The notes: generated by a model not told the origin, from the sequence alone. A DNA stretch of 48,065 nt from Phycisphaerales bacterium (GCA_035627955.1 DASPKU010000016.1:1-48065); one strand, 5' to 3'. Counted from the first letter of the stretch, positions 31,902-39,594 are shown. Numbers and translations are program-made.

Positions 31902-32980
31902 GGGCTGCCATCGCAATCCTTGTGCTGCTGGCGGGCGCGTCATGGTCCAGCGCGCAGGGACCGGCCCCGGCCGCGCCCGGCACACCGCCCACACCCGCTC
32001 CATCCGCACCTCAGCCGCCCGCGCCGGAGCCGGCGCAGCGCCCCGATCAGGCTCCGCAGCCAACGCAGCCGCGTCAGCCACTCGCCGAGAAGTACGCGCA
32101 GCGGCTCGCCGCTCTCGACCCCTCCCGGCCGGAGGAGTACTACCGCCTTGGAGAGGAGATTGCCGACGAGGTCGAGCTGGTGGAAGACCGCCGCCTGGCG
32201 ACGTCGCTCTACGTGCTCGCGGCCACGCTTGACATCAAGCGAGGCGGCCGCCCCGTTACCGCTTCGGCGGCGTGCGTCGCCCTTGCCGATCTCATCCGCA
32301 ACGAGCGGGAGCGGCGCTGGCTGGTGTACCTCTCGCGCACACTCGACCCACGCCGCGTGCCGCCCGAGTGGCTGGCACGCGCGGCGCCGACCACGGCCGA
32401 CTCGCCTGTGTACCAGATGGCCGCGGCGTTGGGGCTGGTTCGCTCGGGGCACGGCATCCAGGCGAGGCAACTACTCGAGAAGCCGGAGGTCAAAGCGGGT
32501 TTGGCGCGGCTGGAATCCATGCTGCAGCGGATGGGCGGCGGCAGTCTGTTCCAGGTGACGCGCGAGGCTCAGCGCTGGCCGTGCCCGGAGTGCAGCGGCG
32601 GGCGGATCACCAAGCGCGGCAACCCGCCCGACGCCAAGATCTGCCCAATCTGCAAGGCGGACCCCGGGCCCGTCATCTCCGAGAATGTGTTCCTGGGCCA
32701 GCTGCGGTTCGAGGCAGTGCTGCTGCAGGGCAACCAGCGGTCCTGGGCAGCACAGCTCGCGGCTGATGAGGGCGCACCGCTGCGAGACACCGATCCATCC
32801 ACGCTGCCGGTGGTGTTCGAGGTTGACCCCGACAAGCCCTTCTGGCGCGACGGCCAGTGGGTACCCGATCCGTCCGCGCCGAGACCTCCGCCCAAGCCCG
32901 CGAAGCCGGCTGATCCGCCCGCGTCCGGAGCCCCCGCCGAAACCGCTGATCCGGTCCCCCCGAGTAGCAGCGGCAGCTGA
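31898..32980 (+). CDS. Secreted protein with four-Cys zinc ribbon, 360 aa
   Basis: A signal peptide (1-19) is followed by a long Pro/Ala/Gln-rich linker (about 20-62), a helical domain (63-225) and a zinc ribbon with Cys229-x2-Cys232 (CPEC) and Cys249-x2-Cys252 (CPIC), then a small domain and a second Pro-rich tail. Zinc ribbons of this kind are rare outside the cytoplasm. It is the last gene of the operon, overlapping its neighbour by 4 nt (ATGA). Confidence 0.8.
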   Translation: MRAAIAILVLLAGASWSSAQGPAPAAPGTPPTPAPSAPQPPAPEPAQRPDQAPQPTQPRQPLAEKYAQRLAALDPSRPEEYYRLGEEIADEVELVEDRRLATSLYVLAATLDIKRGGRPVTASAACVALADLIRNERERRWLVYLSRTLDPRRVPPEWLARAAPTTADSPVYQMAAALGLVRSGHGIQARQLLEKPEVKAGLARLESMLQRMGGGSLFQVTREAQRWPCPECSGGRITKRGNPPDAKICPICKADPGPVISENVFLGQLRFEAVLLQGNQRSWAAQLAADEGAPLRDTDPSTLPVVFEVDPDKPFWRDGQWVPDPSAPRPPPKPAKPADPPASGAPAETADPVPPSSSGS

Positions 32981-32992
32981 GCGGGCCCGACC

Positions 32993-33017
32993 TACACTCG
33001 GTCCTTCTGAAAGGACC
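32993..33017 (+). promoter_or_regulatory. -10 box and hairpin covering the ribosome binding site of the next gene
   Basis: TACACT (32993-32998) is followed by a perfect 7-bp hairpin, GGTCCTT (33000-33006) with AAGGACC (33011-33017), loop CTGA. The only Shine-Dalgarno, AAAGGA (33010-33015), lies inside its 3' arm, 4 nt before the end of the hairpin's spacer to ATG 33022. Translation may be regulated by opening of the hairpin, possibly by the encoded RNA-binding protein; that part is inference. Confidence 0.5.
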
Positions 33018-33021
33018 GCGT

Positions 33022-33432
33022 ATGGCCGACCCCACCCCTGCTCCCACTCCCACCCCCGCGCCCGCGGCTGGCCCCGAGGCGAAGCCCACCATTACCTTCG
33101 ACGAGTTCGCCAAGGTCGACCTGCGTGTAGCGAAGATCCTCAAGTGCGAGCCGCACCCCAACGCGGACAAGCTGTTCAAGCTGCAGCTGGATGACGGCAG
33201 CGGCACGCCGCGCCAGATCTGCGCGGGCATCCGACAGGCCTACACGCCCGAGCAGCTCGTCGGCAAGACGATCATCATCGTCGCGAACCTCGCGCCCCGC
33301 ATGCTCCGCGGCGAGGAATCGCGCGGCATGCTGCTGGCCGCGAGCGACGCGCCGAAGGACGGCGGCGTTGAGCGGCGCGTGGTCGTTCTGACCACACTGT
33401 CGGACATGCCCCCGGGATCCATCGTCTCCTGA
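33022..33432 (+). CDS. Stand-alone tRNA-binding domain protein (MetG C-terminal / Trbp111-like)
   Basis: The 136-aa product has a Pro/Ala-rich lead (1-25) and then an OB-fold tRNA-binding domain: TFDEFAKVDLRVAKIL, EPHPNADKLFKLQLDDG, QICAGIRQAY, LVGKTIIIVANLAPRMLRG and ESRGMLLAAS. This is the domain fused to the C-terminus of many methionyl-tRNA synthetases and found alone in Trbp111 and CsaA. No synthetase gene is adjacent, so it may act in trans with MetRS or as a general tRNA chaperone. Confidence 0.9.
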   Translation: MADPTPAPTPTPAPAAGPEAKPTITFDEFAKVDLRVAKILKCEPHPNADKLFKLQLDDGSGTPRQICAGIRQAYTPEQLVGKTIIIVANLAPRMLRGEESRGMLLAASDAPKDGGVERRVVVLTTLSDMPPGSIVS

Positions 33433-33435
33433 CGT

Positions 33436-34419
33436 TCAGCGCTTCGGCGCGGTGGTCGCATCGGGCGCGGGCTTGTCGCCGTCCTTGGGGCGAGACTCGC
33501 TCCGCTCTCGGGCGCGGCGTTCACCGAACTCCCGGACGCGCTTCGCCATCTCGTCGATGGCCCCGTTTCGCGTTGAGCGCTTCTTCTGCACGTCGTTCTT
33601 CAACTCTTCCAGACGACGCGTCAGGCTCTCGATCTCGTGCTCCTGGAGTTCGAGGCGGGTGTCGAACTGGGTTGAAAGCGCGGCGCGGAGCTCGGCCGTG
33701 GCTTGCTCGATCCGGGCCGGGTCCTTGGATTCACGGGCCTCGCGGTCGACGCGGATGGCCTCCACGACCTTCGCCTGCCCGTCGATCTCTCGGACGCGGA
33801 GCATAAACAGCTTGGGATCGGACTTGCGGACGCCTTCGGCTTCGAGCACTCGTGGGATGATCCGCATCAGCGCCCGCTCTGCCCGCTCCGGCTCGGTTTT
33901 CTCGTACTCTTGCATCCGGGTGGCGATATCCGGCAGGTGCTCGCGCATGAACGCCATGGCGTGGGCCTTCTGCTCGGGCGTGGGCGGGTGCTCGAGACGA
34001 CGTCCTGTGCTGCGGTCGCCCAGCGCCTCGGCCAAGCCACCGGGGTCGCCGCCCATGCGGATGCGAGGCTCACCGTTCGGGCCGCCTGGACCGCCGGGCC
34101 CATGCTCGGGGCGCGGCCCACGCTCGGGCCGCAAGTCCACCCCGCGGAGGGCCTCACGCACAGGGGTGCCCTGCTGGATCTTCTGGATTGCCTCGCGCAC
34201 GCGCTCGCGCCGCTCGTCCAGGTCCTGGAGAGTGCGGTTGAGCAGGCGCGTGGCCTCGGCGGGGTCCTCGGGCACCTCGCGCCTCGGCTCGGGCCGCTGT
34301 GTCCCAGGCTGCTGGGGCTGCTGTGGCGGCCACTCGCGACTCTCCACAGGCCGACCCTGCGCCAACACGTTGGCTGAGAGCGCCGCGACCGACAGCAGGA
34401 TCAGCGGAATCCGTCTCAC
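33436..34419 (-). CDS. Secreted coiled-coil protein, third gene of an ECF sigma cassette
   Basis: No exact family recognised. A signal peptide (1-20, ending NVLA-QG) is followed by a disordered Pro/Gly-rich region and then long charged helices (about 140-300, for example HEIESLTRRLEELKNDVQ), a likely coiled coil. Helical secreted proteins of this kind next to an ECF sigma/anti-sigma pair recall CpxP/ZraP-type stress sensors; that is a loose analogy. The GTG at 34419 has GGAGG upstream and overlaps the anti-sigma stop by 4 nt. Confidence 0.75.
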   Translation of the reverse strand: MRRIPLILLSVAALSANVLAQGRPVESREWPPQQPQQPGTQRPEPRREVPEDPAEATRLLNRTLQDLDERRERVREAIQKIQQGTPVREALRGVDLRPERGPRPEHGPGGPGGPNGEPRIRMGGDPGGLAEALGDRSTGRRLEHPPTPEQKAHAMAFMREHLPDIATRMQEYEKTEPERAERALMRIIPRVLEAEGVRKSDPKLFMLRVREIDGQAKVVEAIRVDREARESKDPARIEQATAELRAALSTQFDTRLELQEHEIESLTRRLEELKNDVQKKRSTRNGAIDEMAKRVREFGERRARERSESRPKDGDKPAPDATTAPKR

Positions 34420-34901
34420 ATTGCCTCCTCGTAGCTCTCGCCGGTGCCGATGGTCTCAAACTCGCTCCGCAGGTCCGACGCCTTGTTCGAGAGCAGGTCG
34501 AGCTCATCGCCGAAGTCATCATCGAACACCACCGACGCAATGGTCCAATCGTCGACGGAGGGCGCGCTGGGCGCAGCCGCCATGAGCTCGGTCCCGGCGG
34601 GAGCGGTGGGGGACGCCCGATGCGTGCCAAGCCACGTCAGCGCCGCCGTTGCGGCGATGGCAAATCCCGCGGCGATCCGCAGGGCCGTGCGGCGGCTGCG
34701 GGTGTACGTCACCGTGGTCGTGACCGTCTCTGTGCCGACCAGCCGCAGCGGGGGGCGCGAGGCGTTCTGGAGCACCGGCAGCGAGGCCGCGAAGACGCGG
34801 CTCTCCAGGCCGGCGTCGCCGCGGTCCTCGAAGGCGAGACGGTCGATCTCCGAGGCCAGGGCCAGGAGTTCGCGGTCGTTCAGGTGCGGGTTGTCATTCA
34901 T
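34416..34901 (-). CDS. Probable anti-sigma factor with one membrane helix
   Basis: The 161-aa product starts with a helical cytoplasmic part (1-70, LNDRELLALASEIDRLAFED...), then one membrane helix (about 77-97, LRIAAGFAIAATAALTWLG) and a short acidic exterior domain. It has no zinc-binding Hx3Cx2C motif. Its start lies 8 nt inside the end of the upstream sigma gene, and GGAGG supports ATG 34901 (34904 is possible). Size, topology and position are those of an anti-sigma factor. Confidence 0.75.
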   Translation of the reverse strand: MNDNPHLNDRELLALASEIDRLAFEDRGDAGLESRVFAASLPVLQNASRPPLRLVGTETVTTTVTYTRSRRTALRIAAGFAIAATAALTWLGTHRASPTAPAGTELMAAAPSAPSVDDWTIASVVFDDDFGDELDLLSNKASDLRSEFETIGTGESYEEAM

Positions 34902-35481
34902 CATCCACCTCCGCTGCCGACTTCTGCTCGCTCGCCTCCAGGGCGTCGCGGAGCTTCTTGAGCGCCCGGTGGTGCCGGGCCAGCAATGTTCCAACAGGTT
35001 CTTCGAGCACTTCCGACATCTGCTTGAAGCTGAGCCCGCCGTGGTGCCTCAGCTCGATGATCTCGCGGTCCGCCTCCGACAGGTCCTCCATCGCCAGCCG
35101 CAGCCTCGAGACTGCGCCCGCATCGAACGCCGGCGCCTCCTCGCGTCGCCCCGGCTGGTTGGCCAGCACCTCGGGGTCGTGCGACTCGGGCCGCCGCCTC
35201 GCCTTCCTCACCGTGTCCCGCACGCGGTTCATCGCGACGCGGAACAGCCAGGACTCGAACCTTCCAACCTCCGTGTACTCGCCCCCTCCGACCTTCGCGG
35301 CCACTGTCGCGAACACCGACTGGGCGATCTCCTCCGCCACGTCGTCATTCCTGCACCGGCTCTTGGCGAGGGCGTACACCCTGCGGCTGTACCGGGCCAC
35401 CAGCTCACGCCACGCCGCGGGGTCGCCGCGGGAGGCCGCCTGAAGCAGGTCTGCGAGTTCCTGCGTTGGGTCCTGACTCAC
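34894..35481 (-). CDS. ECF sigma factor (with adjacent anti-sigma)
   Basis: The 195-aa product has sigma region 2 (WRELVARYSRRVYALAKSR, DVAEEIAQSVFATV, FESWLFRVAMNRVRD) and region 4 (LSEADREIIELRHHGGLSFK, EVLEEPVGTLLARHHRALKK). It directs RNA polymerase to a regulon released by the downstream anti-sigma. I chose GTG 35481 (GGAG 8 nt upstream); a GTG at 35523 is possible. The cassette is sigma, anti-sigma and secreted protein, all overlapping. Confidence 0.92.
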   Translation of the reverse strand: MSQDPTQELADLLQAASRGDPAAWRELVARYSRRVYALAKSRCRNDDVAEEIAQSVFATVAAKVGGGEYTEVGRFESWLFRVAMNRVRDTVRKARRRPESHDPEVLANQPGRREEAPAFDAGAVSRLRLAMEDLSEADREIIELRHHGGLSFKQMSEVLEEPVGTLLARHHRALKKLRDALEASEQKSAAEVDDE

Positions 35482-35575
35482 ACCCAGCGCTCCATCAGAG
35501 GGTGAAACGCACCAAACCGACACCTATTGCCCGCCGCAGAACGCAAAGTGCCCCCCGATGTGTCCCCTCGCTGGG

Positions 35576-35581
35576 TATTCT
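35576..35581 (+). promoter_or_regulatory. Candidate -10 box of the DUF4286 gene
   Basis: TATTCT ends 8 nt before the ATG at 35590. There is no Shine-Dalgarno in the gap, which is C-rich, so the mRNA is probably leaderless. Confidence 0.45.
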
Positions 35582-35589
35582 CTGCCCCC

Positions 35590-35904
35590 ATGGCCCGGGT
35601 AGCGTACACAGTCACCGCGACTTTACCGGACGAGCCCACCCGGGATCGGTATGAACGGTGGTTGACCGGCGGGCATGTCCAGCAGGTGGTGGAGGGCGGG
35701 GCCAGCTCTGCCCTGGTGGTCCGGCTCAGCGATCCCCCGATGTCGGTGCAGAGCCGGTACGAGTTCCCCTCCGACGCGGCTTACCAAGGGTACCTTCGGG
35801 ACCATGCTCCACGATTGAGGGCGGAGGGGCTGGCGCTTTTCGGCCCCGGTTCTGGGGTGGTTTTCAGGCGGGAAGTCGGAACGATCCTTGAGTTCGATCC
35901 TTGA
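35590..35904 (+). CDS. DUF4286-family small protein
   Basis: The 104-aa product shows the pattern of this family: a ferredoxin-like fold with VAYTVTATLPDEPTRDRYERWL, a GHVQQVVEGGAS loop, SRYEFPSDAAYQGYLRDHAPRLRAEG and a final GVVFRREVGTILE strand. No function is known to me for the family. The ATG at 35590 is chosen over the longer frame because residues before it do not fit and the -10 lies between. Confidence 0.8.
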   Translation: MARVAYTVTATLPDEPTRDRYERWLTGGHVQQVVEGGASSALVVRLSDPPMSVQSRYEFPSDAAYQGYLRDHAPRLRAEGLALFGPGSGVVFRREVGTILEFDP

Positions 35905-35971
35905 ATAGGTGGTCGGCGTACGTCCGAGCCGGTCAGCTGGCGTGCCCTAGGACGAGGTAGGAAGACCCGGT

Positions 35972-36580
35972 TTGGATCAGGTGACAGACGAGGTCCTATT
36001 CGAGCAGTACCGGGGGGGCGACCGCGCGGCCTTCCGAACGCTTATCGAACGCCACCAACCGGAGCTGCTGCGGTTCCTGATTCGACTGGTCGGCGATCAG
36101 GCGGGCGCGGAGGACGTGTTCCAGGAAGCGTTCCTTCAGGTGCACCTTGCGGCCGATACGTTCGACGCGACCCGCCGCTTCCGCCCATGGCTTTTCACGA
36201 TTGCCGCGAACAAGGCCCGGGACTACCTGCGTAGGAAGGGTCGTCGCCGCACGCTTGAGCTTTCCGCCCCTGTTGACAGGGGGGGAGATTCAGGGGAGGC
36301 GGGATCGTTCGTGGACCTCATGGAGGTGCGTGTTCCGGCGCCCAGCGACGCGCTGGACAAGGACGAGACCAACCGGCAGGTGCAGAAGGCTCTGGACGAA
36401 CTCCCGCTGATTCTCCGGGAAATCTTGCTTCTGGCGTACTTCCAGCGCATCAGTTACGCACAGATCTCCGACGAGTTGGGCATCCCGCTGGGGACGGTCA
36501 AGTCCCGTCTGCACGCCGCGGTCGCGGCCTTCGCCAAGAAGTGGAAGATGATCGACGAGCAGCGCCGCCCCAAACCGTGA
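35972..36580 (+). CDS. ECF sigma factor
   Basis: The 202-aa product has region 2 (AFRTLIERHQPELLRFLIRL, DVFQEAFLQVHLAADTF, FRPWLFTIAANKARDYLRRK) and region 4 (LDELPLILREILLLAYFQRI, DELGIPLGTVKSRLHAAVAA). Between them is a longer than usual acidic linker (about 105-130). The TTG at 35972 is preceded by AGGAAG; GTG 35981 is an alternative. It is followed at 52 nt by a membrane protein that may be its regulator. Confidence 0.93.
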   Translation: MDQVTDEVLFEQYRGGDRAAFRTLIERHQPELLRFLIRLVGDQAGAEDVFQEAFLQVHLAADTFDATRRFRPWLFTIAANKARDYLRRKGRRRTLELSAPVDRGGDSGEAGSFVDLMEVRVPAPSDALDKDETNRQVQKALDELPLILREILLLAYFQRISYAQISDELGIPLGTVKSRLHAAVAAFAKKWKMIDEQRRPKP

Positions 36581-36632
36581 GCAACGCACCATCGTACCAG
36601 CCCTTGAAGCACCTACACCTTTCCAGTGACGC

Positions 36633-37901
36633 ATGACCGATCTCCCGAACCACACTCACCACCATCAGCTTGTCGGCGCGGATGCCGATGCGGTTGACGC
36701 CCTGATCGACGCGGGCTTCGACCTTTCTCGTGTGCCGCAGGCGATGCACGTGCGGGCGGGCCAGGCCGCGGCCCTGATGGGCCTTATCGGCGGCGCTGAG
36801 AGCGGCGACGGGAAGACCCTGATCGACGTGACGATGGCGCGCCTGGCGCGGATCGCGAACCCCATTGCGGATGTCGATGCCGTGCTCTCCGCCGACGACG
36901 CGGAGGCGCTGGATGCGTATGTGAGCGAGGGCTTCCGCGCGGGGAAGGTGCCGTCGTCGCTGCGGGCGCGGGCTGAGCGGCTCGAGGGCCTGGGTCAGCT
37001 GCTGACCGACGGCCCGGCGATCAACAACACGCTGCTCATCGAGCGCACGATGCGCGCGGTCTCGGCCGCGGGCCGCCCGGCGCAGGAGCTGTCGCCGGCC
37101 CGCACGGGCGGGTTCCGCTTCGCGGACCTGATCTCGGTGGCCGCGGTGCTGCTGATGGGTGTGGCGGTGGTGTGGCCGGTGATGTCGACCGCCAAGTCGT
37201 ACTCCACGCGCTCGGATTGCATGGCCAATCTCGCGGGTATTGCGTCGGCGTTCGGACGCTACACCAACGACTTCCGCGATCAGCTGCCGATGGCGGCTGC
37301 GTCCTTCGGCGGCTCATGGCTCAACGTCGGCACCACGCCCGAGCAGAGCAACTCGGCCAACCTGTACACGCTCGCCCGCACGGGCTACACGCCGTTGGAG
37401 ACCCTCGCGTGCGAGGGCAACCCGATGGCCTGCCGCACCCCGGCCGCGGCGGGGAGCCACGACTGGAAGTCGCTCCCGGAGGTCTCGTACAGCTACTACA
37501 TCATGTTCGGCAAGGATCGGCCCAGCCCGGTCTCCAACCCCGGGACGGTGATCTTGACCGACAAGTCGCCGGTGCCGGTACGGCTGGCCAATGGCGAGGT
37601 CTTCCCCTTCCCCAACGAGAACTCCCCCAACCACGCCGGGCAAGGCCAGTTTGCTCTGCGGGCGGACGGCTCGGCGCTGTGGGCGACCACCCCCCAGGTC
37701 GGGTCGGACAACATCTGGATGAACCGCCAGCAGGAGAAGGTCTGGAACGCCATCCAGCCGCAGCTTGCGGAGGTGAAGCGGAACCTTCCCAAGCACGTCA
37801 AGGGGACGCTCCTGATTCGGGTGGAGGGGGTGCCGATGGAGTGGCTGATGGACGGGGCGCAGCTTCCGGCGGACGGCAATGACGTGTTCGTGGGCCCGTG
37901 A
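36633..37901 (+). CDS. Membrane protein with duplicated N-terminal module and pseudopilin-like segment
   Basis: The 422-aa product begins with a His-rich stretch and two homologous modules (about 16-72 and 87-144) sharing the pattern A-D-A-x-x-x-D-A-x-x-x-x-G-F, V-P-x-x-x-x-x-R-A and T-L-x-x-x-T-M-x-x. A single helix follows (163-186), then STRSDCMANLAGIASAFGRY, which resembles the region after the helix in type II secretion pseudopilins and the planctomycete DUF1559 proteins. The rest is an exterior domain. Placement after an ECF sigma factor suggests that the cytoplasmic modules act as an anti-sigma; there is no classical zinc anti-sigma motif. Confidence 0.75.
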   Translation: MTDLPNHTHHHQLVGADADAVDALIDAGFDLSRVPQAMHVRAGQAAALMGLIGGAESGDGKTLIDVTMARLARIANPIADVDAVLSADDAEALDAYVSEGFRAGKVPSSLRARAERLEGLGQLLTDGPAINNTLLIERTMRAVSAAGRPAQELSPARTGGFRFADLISVAAVLLMGVAVVWPVMSTAKSYSTRSDCMANLAGIASAFGRYTNDFRDQLPMAAASFGGSWLNVGTTPEQSNSANLYTLARTGYTPLETLACEGNPMACRTPAAAGSHDWKSLPEVSYSYYIMFGKDRPSPVSNPGTVILTDKSPVPVRLANGEVFPFPNENSPNHAGQGQFALRADGSALWATTPQVGSDNIWMNRQQEKVWNAIQPQLAEVKRNLPKHVKGTLLIRVEGVPMEWLMDGAQLPADGNDVFVGP

Positions 37902-37971
37902 GCCGGCACATCGAGCGCCGGTAGGGTTCGAATCGGGCTCCGCCCCTGTGGAACGCTGAAAACCGAAGGTC

Positions 37972-37999
37972 TATAGTCCGGGCCCGGCGTTGACCGGGC
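37972..37999 (+). promoter_or_regulatory. -10 box and start-site hairpin of rpmI-rplT
   Basis: TATAGT (37972-37977) is followed after 4 nt by a 6-bp hairpin GCCCGG-CGTTGA-CCGGGC (37982-37999). A ribosome binding site (GGAG) follows before ATG 38024. No good -35 is visible. Confidence 0.5.
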
Positions 38000-38023
38000 T
38001 TATCGATTTGGAGTTTCCCGGCC

Positions 38024-38335
38024 ATGCCGAAGAACAAGAACCACAAGGGCCTCGCGAAGCGGATGCGGATCACCAAGACCGGCAAGATCCGCCACCGCTC
38101 CGCTAACCACAAGCACTTGCGCTCGGGCAAGGGCGGCAAGCGCCTGCGTCAGCTCCGCAAGGACCCCTACATGTCCTCCGCGGACGCCAAGCGGCTCGAG
38201 AAGCTCCTGTTCCGCCGCCTCCGCGGGCGCAACGCCCCCAAGGCCGCGCTCCGCCGCAGCCCCTCGCCCGCGGAGCGTCGCGCCGCCCGCGCTGAGAAGG
38301 CCGGCGCCGCGAAGGCGACGGCCAAGAAGGACTGA
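38024..38335 (+). CDS. rpmI: 50S ribosomal protein L35 with C-terminal extension
   Basis: L35 is a basic 50S protein encoded with L20. The first ~65 residues (PKNKNHKGLAKRMRITKTGK, RHRSANHKHLRSGKGGKRLR) match the family. The product is 103 aa because of an Arg/Ala/Lys-rich tail. infC, which usually precedes rpmI, is absent; the gene appears to have its own promoter. Confidence 0.92.
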   Translation: MPKNKNHKGLAKRMRITKTGKIRHRSANHKHLRSGKGGKRLRQLRKDPYMSSADAKRLEKLLFRRLRGRNAPKAALRRSPSPAERRAARAEKAGAAKATAKKD

Positions 38336-38421
38336 GTTCGTTCCATCCACCCGTCTGCCGGGACCAAAGCCGGCGGGAGACTCCCGCCGCCCCGTTCAGG
38401 CCCAGTTTCGGAGTTTGACCT

Positions 38422-38799
38422 ATGCCTCGCGTTCGTAAGGGTGCGGCCCGCGCCCAGGCTCGTAAGCGGATTCTTCGCAAGGCCCGCGGCTACTTCGGCA
38501 CGAAGCACCGCCACAAGTACCAGGCCGAGAACGCGGTCATCCGCGCCGGCGTGTACGCCTACCGCGACCGTCGCCGCATCAAGCGCGACTACCGCCGCCT
38601 CTGGATCATCCGCATTACCGCCGCGTGCAAGATGCGTGCGACGCGCTACAGCCTGTTCATGAACGGGCTGCGCATGGCCGGCATCACGCTCAACCGCAAG
38701 ATGCTCAGCCAGATCGCCATCGAGGATCCCAAGCTGTTCGACGGGCTGGTCAAGACCGCCCTGAAGGCCAGCCGGGCCACGCCCGCGAAGGTCGCCTGA
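38422..38799 (+). CDS. rplT: 50S ribosomal protein L20
   Basis: L20 is an early assembly protein that in E. coli represses rpmI-rplT by binding its mRNA. The 125-aa product begins PRVRKGAARAQARKRILRKA, followed by GYFGTKHRHKYQAENAVIRA, and continues through the globular half (IRITAACKMRATRYSLFMNG, GITLNRKMLSQIAIEDP). Normal length. Confidence 0.96.
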   Translation: MPRVRKGAARAQARKRILRKARGYFGTKHRHKYQAENAVIRAGVYAYRDRRRIKRDYRRLWIIRITAACKMRATRYSLFMNGLRMAGITLNRKMLSQIAIEDPKLFDGLVKTALKASRATPAKVA

Positions 38800-38823
38800 G
38801 TTCTTCAACAGTGATCGATCGAA

Positions 38824-38849
38824 GGCCCCGCAAACCGCGGGGCCTTTTT
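38824..38849 (+). terminator. Intrinsic terminator after rplT
   Basis: GGCCCCGC (38824-38831) pairs with GCGGGGCC (38837-38844) around AAACC, followed by TTTTT. A strong 8-bp terminator 25 nt past the rplT stop. Confidence 0.9.
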
Positions 38850-38900
38850 CGTTCCTGAAGCCGGGGTGGTAGGCTTCCGGCTGAGCGAGGAGGCAAACTG

Positions 38901-39569
38901 ATGATGGGCTCTGGCTGGTGGTTCGCGGAGTACTGGAACGTGCTGCCGATGCTGGCCGTCGGCTGGGCGTTCTGGGTCATCACGTCGGTGTGCCTGCACG
39001 AGCTTGCGCACGGCGTTGCGGCGATCCGTCTGGGCGACGACACGCCCATTTACACCGGCCACATGACGTGGAACCCGGTGGTGCACATGGGCAAGATGTC
39101 GCTGATCATGTTCGCGCTGGTGGGCATCACATGGGGCGCAATGCCGGTGAACCCGTCGAACTTCAGGCACCGCTATGGCGACGCGATCGTGGCGTTCGCA
39201 GGTCCGCTCTCGAACCTGCTGATCTTCCTGGTACTGATGCCGATCCTGATCGGCTGGACGCGGTACGCCGCGGGCAATGTTGATCCGGTGCTGTTCAAGA
39301 ACATGCACGTGTTCCTGAACGCGGGGTGCGCGATCAACCTGATCCTCTTCATGTTCAACCTGCTGCCGGTGCCGCCGCTGGACGGGTCACGGATCGTGGG
39401 CGACTTTTTCCCACGGTTCAACGAGTTGTGGCGCGGGCCCAACCGAGAAATTGTGGCGATCGGCGCGTTCGTACTGGTGTTCTTCGTGGTGGGCCGGCAC
39501 GTGGCCAGCTTCGCATTCCGCGTGAATATGGCGGTGCTTGATCAAGGCGTGACGCTGCTGGGCGGGTGA
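38901..39569 (+). CDS. Site-2-type (M50) membrane metalloprotease
   Basis: M50 proteases cut transmembrane helices, often of anti-sigma factors. The 222-aa product is almost all membrane helix. It has the HExxH zinc motif (His33-Glu34, His37 in HELAH) in the second helix region and NLLPVPPLDG with the third ligand Asp161. No PDZ or CBS domain is present, so this is the small compact form. GAGGAGG precedes the ATG. It might act on the anti-sigma factors nearby, but that is speculative. Confidence 0.9.
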   Translation: MMGSGWWFAEYWNVLPMLAVGWAFWVITSVCLHELAHGVAAIRLGDDTPIYTGHMTWNPVVHMGKMSLIMFALVGITWGAMPVNPSNFRHRYGDAIVAFAGPLSNLLIFLVLMPILIGWTRYAAGNVDPVLFKNMHVFLNAGCAINLILFMFNLLPVPPLDGSRIVGDFFPRFNELWRGPNREIVAIGAFVLVFFVVGRHVASFAFRVNMAVLDQGVTLLGG

Positions 39570-39594
39570 GCGGGTCAAGCCTTGCTGCAGCTGT

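Noticed and set aside
22375-32980. Zorya-type phage defence system
   Set aside because: There are ExbB/ExbD-like proteins, but the ExbDs have no peptidoglycan-binding OmpA-like domain and no helicase or nuclease effector is present.
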